64,000 nucleotides of DNA from Mycobacterium sp. IS-1590 (lineage in GTDB: Bacteria > Actinomycetota > Actinomycetes > Mycobacteriales > Mycobacteriaceae), in the NCBI RefSeq assembly GCF_001500025.1, contig NZ_LQIW01000049.1, positions 186,001-250,000 on the forward strand, in the 5' to 3' direction. A program made the position numbers and the translations under genes. Positions 52,471 through 60,801 of this stretch are shown piece after piece (the first letter of the stretch is position 1; each line of letters starts with the position of its first letter). The notes under the pieces are model-generated. The model saw only the letters and a program-made list of their open reading frames with translations. It did not search any database and was not told where the DNA came from.

Positions 52471-53481
52471 ATGGCGATGCAGTGGGCGATGCCGTGGCCG
52501 GGCGGCGATCTCGCGAGACAGGCCGAATCCGCTGGAGCAGCGGCGTTCTGCGCGGGCGAGTTCGCCGACACCGGCGCCTACGTCACGGCCTCGGAGATGG
52601 CACACCAGACCAGCACGGCGCGCATCGGGCCGGGGATCGCGTACGCGTTCGCACGGTCGCCGTTCGTCCACGCCGCGGCCGCAAGGCATCTGAACAAGAT
52701 CGCACCCGGCCGGGTGTTCCTCGGGCTGGGTGCGGGGACGGGAAGGATGAACCGCGACTGGTTCGGGGTGGACTCCTCGCATCCGGCGCCGCGGATGACG
52801 GAACTCGTGCGCTGCATCCGCGCGTTCCTGGAGGCCGACAACGGTGAGCGGATCGTCTTCGACGGCGACTTCTACCACATCGACGCCCGCATCCAGGCGC
52901 CGGTGCTCGGCCGGATCGACGTACCGATCCTGTTGGGCGCGTTCAATGTTCACATGCTGCGTGCCGTCGGCGGCGTGGCGGACGGGGTGCTCGGACACGG
53001 ACTGTTCACCGACCGGTGGTGGAGCGAGGTCGTCGAGCCGAATCTGACCCTCGGCGCGAAGCGCGCCGGGCGCGACCCCACCGGGCTTTTGCGCTGGGGC
53101 TGGGTGATCACCGCGATCAACGACGAGGATCCTCAGCGCGCGATCGACGACGCCAAGCGCCAGATCGCGTTCTATCTGACCGTCAAGACCTATGACTCGC
53201 TGGTCGAGCTGCACGGCTGGCAGGACGAGGTCGCCGCGATCCGTGCGGACTTCGCCGCGGGAGATCCGCGCGCGATCGGTGCGCACGTCACCGACGAGAT
53301 CCTGTGGGCGATGGCGGCGTGCGGTGACACCGAGCAGGCGCGGGAGATGCTCACCGCCCGCAGCGCGCTTCCGGATCTCGGGTTTCATTCCCCGCCGGGC
53401 TTTCTCGTCAGCACACGGCGGCGCGCCGAGTACGGCACGAAGATCGTCGAGGCCTTCACGCGAACAGGAGTCGTCACGTGA
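52471..53481 (+). CDS. F420-type LLM-family oxidoreductase
   Basis: A 336-residue TIM-barrel luciferase-like protein. GPGIAYAFARSPFVHAAAA, GRVFLGLGAGTGRMNRDWFG and VPILLGAFNVHMLRAVGGVA are family segments. LLM proteins use FMN or F420; F420 is the usual cofactor in mycobacteria but cannot be proven here. ATG 52471 is 14 bases after the SDR stop (second ATG 52477 possible). Its end overlaps the AveC-like gene by 4 bases. Substrate unknown. Confidence 0.9.
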   Translation: MAMQWAMPWPGGDLARQAESAGAAAFCAGEFADTGAYVTASEMAHQTSTARIGPGIAYAFARSPFVHAAAARHLNKIAPGRVFLGLGAGTGRMNRDWFGVDSSHPAPRMTELVRCIRAFLEADNGERIVFDGDFYHIDARIQAPVLGRIDVPILLGAFNVHMLRAVGGVADGVLGHGLFTDRWWSEVVEPNLTLGAKRAGRDPTGLLRWGWVITAINDEDPQRAIDDAKRQIAFYLTVKTYDSLVELHGWQDEVAAIRADFAAGDPRAIGAHVTDEILWAMAACGDTEQAREMLTARSALPDLGFHSPPGFLVSTRRRAEYGTKIVEAFTRTGVVT

Positions 53482-54503
53482 CCACCCATCAGCACACCGA
53501 GACCCCCGAGTTCCTGCCCGAGGGGTCGAAGACCTACCGGGATTCACCACCGATCATCTGGCTGGCCCGGCTGGGCGCGGTCTTCGTCGTATTCCAGCTT
53601 TACGTCTATGGGCGCTGGATCTTCTCGGACAAGTTCGCTCCTGCGCCGACGGGGCCCGACCCCATCCCCGGATCGAGCATGGCCTGGATCCGGTTCTGGG
53701 AGATCGGCTGCATGATCGGCGGGGTGATCTTCCTGATCTGGATGATCCGGAAGACGCGTCGGGACAAGCAACTTCCGCCCGTCGGTATCTTCGTGGTGGC
53801 GTGGCTCCTCGCGGCTTGGCAGGACCCCGGTGTGAACGCCGTCCGGCCGGTGTTCGGGTACAACGCGGGATTCTTCAACATGGGTACCTGGGGTGAGTTC
53901 ATCCCCGGGTGGGTGGACAAGGGCGCCGAGAACCCGCAGCCGATCATCTACTTCCTCGCCAGCTACATCCTGTTGACACCGCTGGCCATCATGGGCATCG
54001 ACCAGGTGATCGCTCGGATGCGAAAGGTGTACCCGCGCATCAACACCGCGGGCGTACTGGCGGCGATGCTGGTGCTGTTCATCGTGCTCGACATCGTGTT
54101 GGAACAGTACTTCCACCGCATCGGGCTGTGGACCTACCTGCGGGTCGACGACACCTGGTCGATCTTCTCCGGCACCATGTACCAGTTCCCGCTGTACGAG
54201 GGGATCGTCTTCGGCGGGCTGGTCAGCGTCTCGTCGATCGCCATCTACTGTCTGCGGGACCGTAACGGCCACATGCTCTCCGACATCGGCATCGATCAGC
54301 TGAAGAACAAACGCACCGTCACCGCAGTGCGCATCCTGGCGCTCACCGCGGTGTTCAACCTGATCATGTTGGTGTTCAACCTGGGCTTCAACCTGGTCAA
54401 CCAGCACGCAGAGGTGCAACCCCCGGCCCACGAGGTGCCCAGTTACATCCATCACGGAATGTGCGGTGTGGGTCCGAATCCGCCGTGCCCGCCGCGACCG
54501 TGA
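53478..54503 (+). CDS. AveC-like (spirocyclase family) integral membrane protein
   Basis: A 341-residue protein with about seven membrane helices (near residues 28-48, 70-92, 103-117, 152-172, 192-210, 232-255 and 283-305). It resembles the AveC family; AveC in Streptomyces acts in spiroketal formation or dehydration in avermectin synthesis, while its mycobacterial relatives have no proven role. GTG 53478 overlaps the LLM stop (GTGA). The C-terminus ends MCGVGPNPPCPPRP with two cysteines. Last gene of the Ltp operon; a role in ring chemistry of a polycyclic or spiro substrate is only suggested. Confidence 0.82.
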   Translation: MTTHQHTETPEFLPEGSKTYRDSPPIIWLARLGAVFVVFQLYVYGRWIFSDKFAPAPTGPDPIPGSSMAWIRFWEIGCMIGGVIFLIWMIRKTRRDKQLPPVGIFVVAWLLAAWQDPGVNAVRPVFGYNAGFFNMGTWGEFIPGWVDKGAENPQPIIYFLASYILLTPLAIMGIDQVIARMRKVYPRINTAGVLAAMLVLFIVLDIVLEQYFHRIGLWTYLRVDDTWSIFSGTMYQFPLYEGIVFGGLVSVSSIAIYCLRDRNGHMLSDIGIDQLKNKRTVTAVRILALTAVFNLIMLVFNLGFNLVNQHAEVQPPAHEVPSYIHHGMCGVGPNPPCPPRP

Positions 54504-54534
54504 GACAGGTGAGGGCAGTGCGCGTGACGAACGG

Positions 54535-54837
54535 TTATTCGCAGAGATTGCGTTTCGGGGTGCCCGAGTATCCGAAGAACTTCTCGAAGTTGGCGTCGTT
54601 GATGCGTCCGGCGCTGTTGCGCTTGGCCGCCGACTCGAGTGCGGCCAGGCGGGCGCGGGCCTGCTCGAGAGCGGAGGCGTCGCCGCTGGCCTCCGATTTC
54701 TCGACAGCGGCTCGGGCGGAGGCGATTTCGATGCGTAGTCGTTCACCGACCTCGCCGAACGTCAGCAGATCGTGGTCGTCCTCGTCGATCCGCTTGCGTG
54801 TCGTGTCCGAACCCCCAGGCGATCCCGCATCTCCCAT
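54535..54837 (-). CDS. Small coiled-coil hypothetical protein
   Basis: A 100-residue soluble protein with a helical, charged middle (about residues 24-72, LLTFGEVGERLRIEIASARA then EQARARLAALESAAKRN) likely to form a coiled coil, and a C-terminal FEKFFGYSGTPKRNLCE. Start ATG 54837; GTG 54846 adds 3 residues. It is convergent with the AveC-like gene and divergent from the amidohydrolase, 35 bases apart. No family recognised; a small structural or regulatory role cannot be told. Confidence 0.65.
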   Translation of the reverse strand: MGDAGSPGGSDTTRKRIDEDDHDLLTFGEVGERLRIEIASARAAVEKSEASGDASALEQARARLAALESAAKRNSAGRINDANFEKFFGYSGTPKRNLCE

Positions 54838-54872
54838 GCGGCCCACGTTACCGACAGCTCAGGAGGCCCACC

Positions 54873-56066
54873 ATGCCATTGCAGGACAACCATCAGATCG
54901 TCTCCGTCGACGATCACCTGATTGAACATCCGCGGGTCTGGCAGGACCGACTGCCGGCGAGATTCCACGAGAACGGCCCGCGCATCGTCGAGATCGAGGG
55001 CAGGCATCTGTGGAGTTACGACGGGCAGATCCTGCCGACCATCGGCCTCAACGCCGTAGCGGGCAAGCCGCCCGAGGAGTGGGGGATGGATCCCGTCCGC
55101 TATGAGGACATGATCCCGGGCTGCTACGACCCGGTGGCGCGCATCGCCGACATGGACCTCGACGGCGTGCAGGCCGCGCTGTGCTTCCCGTCGTTCCCCG
55201 GCTTCGGCGGCAGCACGTTTTTCCGCGGACAGGACAAGGAACTGGCGCTGCTGTGCGTCAAGGCGTGGAATGACTTCTACATCGACGAGTGGTGCGCGAC
55301 CGCGCCGGAGCGCTACATCCCGCTGGCGATCCTGCCGGTGTGGGACATCGACGAAACCGTTGCCGAGGCCGAACGCGTCGCCGCCAAGGGGGCGCGCACC
55401 GTGTCGTTCCCCGACAGCCCCGTGCCGATGGGTCTGCCTTCGTTCCACTCCGACCATTGGGACGGGCTGTGGCAGGTCTGCTCGGACGCGAAAATGCCGG
55501 TGTCGCTGCACTTTGGCTCCGGCTCGTTCGTCCCGGGCTTCTCCTACTCGGCGCTTGCCAACTCGCCGACCCCGGCCTTGCCGGACGCGCCGTTCGCGGT
55601 GGCGATCACGCTGTTCTCGACCAACCTGATGTGGACCACCGTCGATCTCTTGTTCTCCGGCAAGCTGCAGAAGTTCCCGGATCTGCAGTTCTCGTTGTCC
55701 GAGGGCGGTATCGGTTGGGTGCCCTACATTCTGGAGCGCGCCGACTACGTGTGGGAGCGGCATCGGTACTACCAGCCGATCGATTTCGACACGCGCCCTT
55801 CGGATCTGTTCCGTTCGCACTTCTACGGCTGCTTCATCGACGACGAGCACGGCCTGGAGAACCGGTACACCATCGGCGTGGACCGCATCACGCTGGAAAT
55901 CGACTTCCCGCACTCGGATTCCAACTGGCCGAACTCGCGCAAGCGTGCCGCTGAGGTGTTGGCTGGAGTGCCCGACGAAGAGTGCGCGCTGATAGTGGAG
56001 GAGAACGCGCGGCGCATGCTCCGCTTCCCGCGCGTGCAGACGGAGCAACCCGCGGCGGTCAGCTGA
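54873..56066 (+). CDS. Amidohydrolase-2 family (TIM-barrel) hydrolase or decarboxylase
   Basis: A 397-residue metal-dependent hydrolase fold. VSVDDHLIEHPRVWQDRLP holds the first metal-site residues in DxH-like form. MPVSLHFGSGSF holds a barrel His, and TLEIDFPHSDSNWPNSR the late acidic/His site. This group includes ACMSD-type decarboxylases and hydratases as well as hydrolases, and similar proteins occur in steroid and aromatic degradation clusters. ATG 54873 has AGGAGG upstream. The 3' end overlaps the MarR gene by 8 bases. It lacks the island motif upstream, so its membership is less sure. Confidence 0.9.
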   Translation: MPLQDNHQIVSVDDHLIEHPRVWQDRLPARFHENGPRIVEIEGRHLWSYDGQILPTIGLNAVAGKPPEEWGMDPVRYEDMIPGCYDPVARIADMDLDGVQAALCFPSFPGFGGSTFFRGQDKELALLCVKAWNDFYIDEWCATAPERYIPLAILPVWDIDETVAEAERVAAKGARTVSFPDSPVPMGLPSFHSDHWDGLWQVCSDAKMPVSLHFGSGSFVPGFSYSALANSPTPALPDAPFAVAITLFSTNLMWTTVDLLFSGKLQKFPDLQFSLSEGGIGWVPYILERADYVWERHRYYQPIDFDTRPSDLFRSHFYGCFIDDEHGLENRYTIGVDRITLEIDFPHSDSNWPNSRKRAAEVLAGVPDEECALIVEENARRMLRFPRVQTEQPAAVS

Positions 56067-56496
56067 CCGATTTGGACGCCGAGGCCTCCTCTAGAAGTCG
56101 CCGCAACACGCGCACCGCCTGGGCGAGCGTCTCCCGGTCGGCGGCCTCGAGCCGTTCCAGGTACGGATCGATCGCCGCACCGCGGTCCACCCGCACCTGG
56201 CGCAGCGTGTCCACCCCTTCTGGCGTGATGCGGATCAGCACCGCGCGCGCGTCCTCGGGGTCGACGGTCCGCGACACCATGCCGGCCTCCTCGAGGCGGC
56301 GGACCTGGGTCGTCATCGTCGGCTGTGAGCAGTGGTCGAGCGCAGCCAGATCGGAGATGCGGGCCTCGCCCTGATCCTCGATCGTGGACAGCAGTCGCGC
56401 CTGGGCATAGCCGAGCGGCAGGCGGGTCCGCTGCGTGGCCAGTCGGTTGATCCGGGCGACCACGGACAGCAGATCGGCTCCGAGCGTCTGGGTCAT
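56059..56496 (-). CDS. MarR-family transcription regulator
   Basis: A 145-residue winged-helix regulator. LGYAQARLLSTIEDQGEARI leads to the recognition helix CSQPTMTTQVRRLEEAGMV and wing VDPEDARAVLIRITPEG, the MarR pattern. It is divergent from the ECF transporter genes with a 91-base gap, as Rv2327 and Rv2326c in M. tuberculosis (from memory), so it likely controls the transporter in response to its solute or a related ligand. A leaderless start is likely (see promoter). Confidence 0.92.
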   Translation of the reverse strand: MTQTLGADLLSVVARINRLATQRTRLPLGYAQARLLSTIEDQGEARISDLAALDHCSQPTMTTQVRRLEEAGMVSRTVDPEDARAVLIRITPEGVDTLRQVRVDRGAAIDPYLERLEAADRETLAQAVRVLRRLLEEASASKSVS

Positions 56497-56504
56497 GCGA
56501 CAAC

Positions 56505-56510
56505 ATTATG
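56505..56510 (-). promoter_or_regulatory. -10 box for a leaderless marR transcript
   Basis: On the minus strand CATAAT lies 8 bases from the marR ATG at 56496, so the message would begin at or next to the start codon, with no ribosome site. Such leaderless transcripts are common in mycobacteria. The same gap must also hold the transporter promoter; no clear MarR palindrome was seen. Confidence 0.45.
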
Positions 56511-56587
56511 TGTTCGGCGCGCGGGTTTCGGCCCGACCGATCATCGCGCCGTGTGGCCGCCGCAGTCGCGACTGGCAGAATCGTGCA

Positions 56588-58627
56588 ATGACCGCGACCG
56601 GGGGCCGAACTCGCCGCACCGGTCGTCTGCGTCCCGTCGAACTGGCGCAGGCCTCCGTCATGGCGGCGCTCTGCGCGGCCACCGCGATCATCTCGGTGGT
56701 CGTCCCGTTCGCGGCGGGGCTCTCCCTGCTGGGCACGGTGCCGATGGGGCTGCTGGCCTATCGCTACCGGCTGCGGGTGCTGCTCACCGCCACCATCGCC
56801 GGTGGCATCATCGCGTTCCTGATCGCGGGCATGGGCGGGTTCATGACCGTCGTCAACTGCGCCTATATCGGCGGGCTGACCGGCATCGTCAAACGCCGCG
56901 GACGCGGCACCCCGACCGTGCTGTTCGCCGCGCTGATCGCCGGGGCGGTGTTCGGCACCGCGGTGGTGGCGGCGCTGTCGATCCTGTCGCGGCTGCGTCA
57001 CCTGATCTTCGAATCCGTCACCGCCAACATCAACGGCCTGGCCGCGGTGATCGCCCGCATCCCCGATATGCAGGGCGCGGCCGAGCGACTCAAGCGCGAC
57101 TTCGCGACGGCGCTCGACTACTGGCCGCTGCTGTTCTTCAGCGCCGGGGTGATGTCGATCACCTTCGTCAGCCTCGTCGGATGGTGGGCCCTGTCGCGGG
57201 TGATGGAGCGGCTTGCCGGCATCCCCGATGTCCACAAACTCGAGTCCTCCAAAGACGTCGGCGCCATCGCCCCGGTCCCGGCCCGGCTGCGCGACGTCCG
57301 GTTCCGCTATCCGAGCGCCGACCACGACGCGCTGGGACCGGTGTCGCTGAGCGTGGAACCGGGCGAGCACCTCGCGGTGACGGGGGCCAACGGCTCGGGC
57401 AAGACGACGCTGATGCTGATGCTGGCCGGGCGCGAGCCGACGGCCGGGGTCATCGAACGGCCGGGCGCTGTCGGACTGGGCCGCATCGGCGGCACGGCGG
57501 TCGTCATGCAGCACCCGGAGAGTCAGGTGCTCGGCACCCGCGTCGCCGACGACGTGGTCTGGGGGCTGCCACCCGGCAAGGCCACCGACGTCGGCCAGCT
57601 GCTCGCCGAAGTGGGTCTCGACGGGCTGGCCGAACGCAACACCGGCGGGCTCTCGGGCGGCGAACTGCAGCGCCTTGCCGTCGCGGCGGCGCTGGCGCGC
57701 GAACCGTCGCTGTTGATCGCCGACGAGGTCACCAGCATGGTCGACCAGCAGGGCCGGGACGGACTGATGTCGGTGCTGTCCGGGCTGACGCGGCGCCACC
57801 AGATGTCGCTGGTGCACATCACCCACTACAACGACGAGGCCGACGCCGCCGACCGCACGGTCGACCTGTCCGGTAACGGCGGCGCCACCGACAACACCGA
57901 CATGGTGGAATCGGCCGACGCCCCAGCCGGGACGGTCGCTCCGGGCGCCGATGCCGCTCCCGTGCTGGAACTGGTAGACGTCAGCCACGAGTACGGCAGC
58001 GGCACACCGTGGGCCGCGACGGCACTGCGCGACATCACCTTCACGGTTCACGAGGGCGACGGCCTGTTGATCCACGGCCTCAACGGGTCGGGCAAGTCCA
58101 CGCTGGCCTGGATCATGGCGGGTCTGACGGAACCGACCGCAGGCCAATGCCTGCTCGACGGGAAGCCGGCGTCGGATCAGGTTGGTGCCGCGGCGATCTC
58201 GTTCCAAGCGGCGCGGCTGCAGCTGATGCGCAGCCGGGTCGACCTCGAGATCGCGTCCGCCGCCGGGTTCTCGCCGCGTGATCGCGCGCGGGTCACCGAG
58301 GCGCTCTCGACCGTCGGCCTGGATTCCACGCTGGCGCAGCGGCGCATCGACCAGCTCAGCGGGGGACAGATGCGTCGCGTCGTCCTCGCCGGACTGCTCG
58401 CCCGCTCGCCACGGGCCCTCATCCTCGACGAGCCGCTGGCCGGCCTGGACGCCGCGAGTCAGCGGGGCCTGCTGCGGCTGCTGGTCGACCTTCGCCGCCG
58501 CGCCGGGCTGACCGTCGTCGTGATCTCGCACGACTTTGCCGGGCTGGAGGAATTGTGCCCGCGCACTTTGCATCTGGAAGGTGGCGTGCTGGTGCCCGCA
58601 CCAACGACGGCGGGGGGACTGTCATGA
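56588..58627 (+). CDS. ECF transporter: fused membrane domain and two ATPase domains
   Basis: A 679-residue fusion. An N-terminal membrane domain (about residues 18-205, six or so helices, DUF2232/S-component-like) is followed by ATPase 1 (about 232-430: Walker A GANGSGKT 266-273, LSGGE 355-359, Walker B LLIADE 375-380) and ATPase 2 (about 458-670: Walker A GLNGSGKS 497-504, LSGGQ 590-594, Walker B LILDEP 611-616). A low-complexity linker (Asp/Ala/Gly) joins the ATPases. The matching T component follows, overlapping by 4 bases. This is the energising part of a vitamin or metal importer; substrate unknown. It matches Rv2326c. Confidence 0.92.
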   Translation: MTATGGRTRRTGRLRPVELAQASVMAALCAATAIISVVVPFAAGLSLLGTVPMGLLAYRYRLRVLLTATIAGGIIAFLIAGMGGFMTVVNCAYIGGLTGIVKRRGRGTPTVLFAALIAGAVFGTAVVAALSILSRLRHLIFESVTANINGLAAVIARIPDMQGAAERLKRDFATALDYWPLLFFSAGVMSITFVSLVGWWALSRVMERLAGIPDVHKLESSKDVGAIAPVPARLRDVRFRYPSADHDALGPVSLSVEPGEHLAVTGANGSGKTTLMLMLAGREPTAGVIERPGAVGLGRIGGTAVVMQHPESQVLGTRVADDVVWGLPPGKATDVGQLLAEVGLDGLAERNTGGLSGGELQRLAVAAALAREPSLLIADEVTSMVDQQGRDGLMSVLSGLTRRHQMSLVHITHYNDEADAADRTVDLSGNGGATDNTDMVESADAPAGTVAPGADAAPVLELVDVSHEYGSGTPWAATALRDITFTVHEGDGLLIHGLNGSGKSTLAWIMAGLTEPTAGQCLLDGKPASDQVGAAAISFQAARLQLMRSRVDLEIASAAGFSPRDRARVTEALSTVGLDSTLAQRRIDQLSGGQMRRVVLAGLLARSPRALILDEPLAGLDAASQRGLLRLLVDLRRRAGLTVVVISHDFAGLEELCPRTLHLEGGVLVPAPTTAGGLS

Positions 58628-59469
58628 CGGCGCCGACGAAGCGTCGACAGCGCAGGGGTGTCGTGCTGCTGCGGCCCGTGCCCGGCAACAGCGTGATTCA
58701 CCAACTGTGGGCGGGTACGAAGCTTCTGCTGGTCGCGGCCATCGGCGTATTGATGACGTTCTACCCGGGCTGGGTGCCGATCGGCGCGGTCGCGCTTCTG
58801 GTGCTCATCTCGGCTCGGCTGGCCAACATCTCGCGCGGCGTGCTCCCGTCGATACCCGGTTGGCTGTGGTTCCTGCTGTTCCTCGGCGGATTGACGGCCA
58901 CCTTCGCCGGCGGCAGCCCGATCATCTCCATGGGTTCGGTCGATGTCGGGCTGGGCGGACTGCTGAACTTCCTGCGCATCACCGCGTTGTCGATCGTGTT
59001 GCTCGGTCTCGGGGCGATGGTCTCGTGGACGACGAACGTCGCCGAGATCGCCCCGGCCGTCGCGAAACTGGGGCGTCCGCTGCGGGTGTTCCGGATACCG
59101 GTCGACGAGTGGGCGGTCGCACTCGCGCTGGCGCTGCGCGCGTTCCCGATGCTGATCGACGAGTTCCGCGTGCTTTACGCCGCACGCAATCTGCGCCCGA
59201 AGCAGGTGCACACACGCCGCCGCGGACGGTGGCGTCGCTGGTGGCTCGAAGCGATCGATCTGTTGGCCGCGGCCATCACCGTCGCGCTGCGCCGCGCCGA
59301 CGAGATGGGCGATGCGATCACCGCACGCGGCGGTGCCGGGCAGATCTCTGCCGCACCGTCGGGGCCCAAAGCCATTGACTGGTGGGCGTTCCTCATCGTC
59401 GCCGCGGTGTGCGGCACGGCGTTGGCGCTGGAGTTGACGGTCGCGGGAACCAGCGCCGTCACGCGATGA
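58624..59469 (+). CDS. ecfT: ECF transporter T component (EcfT)
   Basis: A 281-residue membrane protein with about 5-6 helices. The coupling helices contain ALALRAFPMLIDEFRVLYAA and AITVALRRADEMGDAITARGG; the Ala-Arg-Gly type motifs are those by which EcfT contacts the two ATPases. ATG 58624 overlaps the fused ATPase gene stop (ATGA). It is convergent with uspC, with no spacer. Matches Rv2325c by order and length. Confidence 0.92.
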   Translation: MTAPTKRRQRRGVVLLRPVPGNSVIHQLWAGTKLLLVAAIGVLMTFYPGWVPIGAVALLVLISARLANISRGVLPSIPGWLWFLLFLGGLTATFAGGSPIISMGSVDVGLGGLLNFLRITALSIVLLGLGAMVSWTTNVAEIAPAVAKLGRPLRVFRIPVDEWAVALALALRAFPMLIDEFRVLYAARNLRPKQVHTRRRGRWRRWWLEAIDLLAAAITVALRRADEMGDAITARGGAGQISAAPSGPKAIDWWAFLIVAAVCGTALALELTVAGTSAVTR

Positions 59470-60801
59470 TCACCGCTGGGCGGCGGCGTTCGCGGCCTGC
59501 TGGGCCTGGGCCAGTGTCGGCGCCACCTCGCGCCGACCGAGAAACATCTCGTCGAAATAGGGCTTGAGCGCGTCGAACCCCGCGGCGAAGCCGACGCCGC
59601 CGGGCGCCTCGATGCGGGGACCGTCGAGCACGTCGAAGAACGGGCTGACGTCGACGCCGCGGGAGCGCCAGTACTGGTGGTAGACCCGCTGCGCGTCGAG
59701 CACCGCGGGTACCGCCGCGCCGTTAGCGCCGAGATACGCGTTGCCGCGGGCACTGCCCATCCAGGCCAGCACCTCGCGCACCGCGTCCGGGTGTGCCGTC
59801 GCCGAATTACCAGCGGCGGCAACCCCGTTCGTCACGCTGACACGGCCGGCTGGCCCCTCGGGCAGCATCGCGACTCCCCAGCGGAACGGTGCGGCGTCGG
59901 CGATCGCCGCCAGGTTGTATGTCCCGGACTGAAACAGCGCCATCCTGCCCCGCAGGAACTGGTTGCGGGAGAAGTCGCCGTTGTCGTTGGTCGCCGACGC
60001 GGGCGGGGCGACGTGCGCGGTGTCGATCAGCCCCACCAGATAAGTGAATGCCTGGGCGGCCTGCGGGTTGTCGAATGCGAACCGGTCGCCGACGGCGAAC
60101 ACCCCACCGGCCGAACCGATGTAGTTGAGGTAGATGCCCTGCAGGTCGTTGGCGGCGTTGTAGCCCCACTGCCGGATCCGCTGCGCGTCGAAACCCGCAG
60201 CGCCGGCGGTGCGGCCTTCGCGGTCGAGGGTGAGCCGGGCCAGCAGTGGTCGCAATGTGTCGGCCGCCGGATCGGTCGACCAGCGCAGCGTGTTCAGCTC
60301 GCCCGGGTCGACTCCGGCCGCGGAAAGCAGGTCGGCGTTGTAGTACAGCCCGATGCCGGCGTCGGTCAGTTGCGGTACACCCCACAGCGTTCCGTCGCGG
60401 GTGAACTGCTCGACGACCGATGGCTCCCACGCCCGCGCGGCCATCAAGCGGTCGATGTCCATCAGGCGGCCGCTGTCGGCGTACTCGGCGAAGTACGCGT
60501 TGCTGATCCAGAAGATGTCGTCGGCGCCGCCGCCCGCGACATCGGTGCGCAGGCTGTCGAAATACGTCGAGTAGGCGACGAGGTTCACGCGCACCTCGAT
60601 GCGCGGATGTGCACGCTCGAACTCGGCGAACGACTCGCGGTAGGCCGCGGCCACCTGCTCGTCCCACAGTCGCACGGTCACCACGGTGCGCCCGCCCGCG
60701 CCGTCGGGTTGTCCGAGCAGCATGGCCGCGACCAGCAGCAGCACACCGGTCAGCGCCACACCCGCAGCGAACAGCGTCGAAAGCCTCGGCCGCAGGTTCA
60801 T
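59470..60801 (-). CDS. uspC: Sugar ABC transporter substrate-binding protein (UspC)
   Basis: A 443-residue extracytoplasmic binding protein of the maltose-type (cluster B) family. The N-terminal hydrophobic segment (about residues 8-29) has no lipobox Cys, so it is probably membrane anchored or cleaved, unlike typical lipoproteins. VTVRLWDEQVAAAYRESFAE and PQLTDAGIGLYYNADLL are family motifs. M. tuberculosis UspC (Rv2318) binds amino sugars in vitro, so a role in recycling cell-wall amino sugars is plausible. ATG 60801 overlaps the uspB stop (ATGA). Last gene of uspABC. Confidence 0.93.
   Translation of the reverse strand: MNLRPRLSTLFAAGVALTGVLLLVAAMLLGQPDGAGGRTVVTVRLWDEQVAAAYRESFAEFERAHPRIEVRVNLVAYSTYFDSLRTDVAGGGADDIFWISNAYFAEYADSGRLMDIDRLMAARAWEPSVVEQFTRDGTLWGVPQLTDAGIGLYYNADLLSAAGVDPGELNTLRWSTDPAADTLRPLLARLTLDREGRTAGAAGFDAQRIRQWGYNAANDLQGIYLNYIGSAGGVFAVGDRFAFDNPQAAQAFTYLVGLIDTAHVAPPASATNDNGDFSRNQFLRGRMALFQSGTYNLAAIADAAPFRWGVAMLPEGPAGRVSVTNGVAAAGNSATAHPDAVREVLAWMGSARGNAYLGANGAAVPAVLDAQRVYHQYWRSRGVDVSPFFDVLDGPRIEAPGGVGFAAGFDALKPYFDEMFLGRREVAPTLAQAQQAANAAAQR

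Noticed and set aside
55823..58573. Minus-strand open frame of 916 codons across the amidohydrolase, MarR and ECF genes
   Set aside because: Gln/Arg/His-rich low-complexity translation, crosses several real genes in antisense, no recognisable domain.
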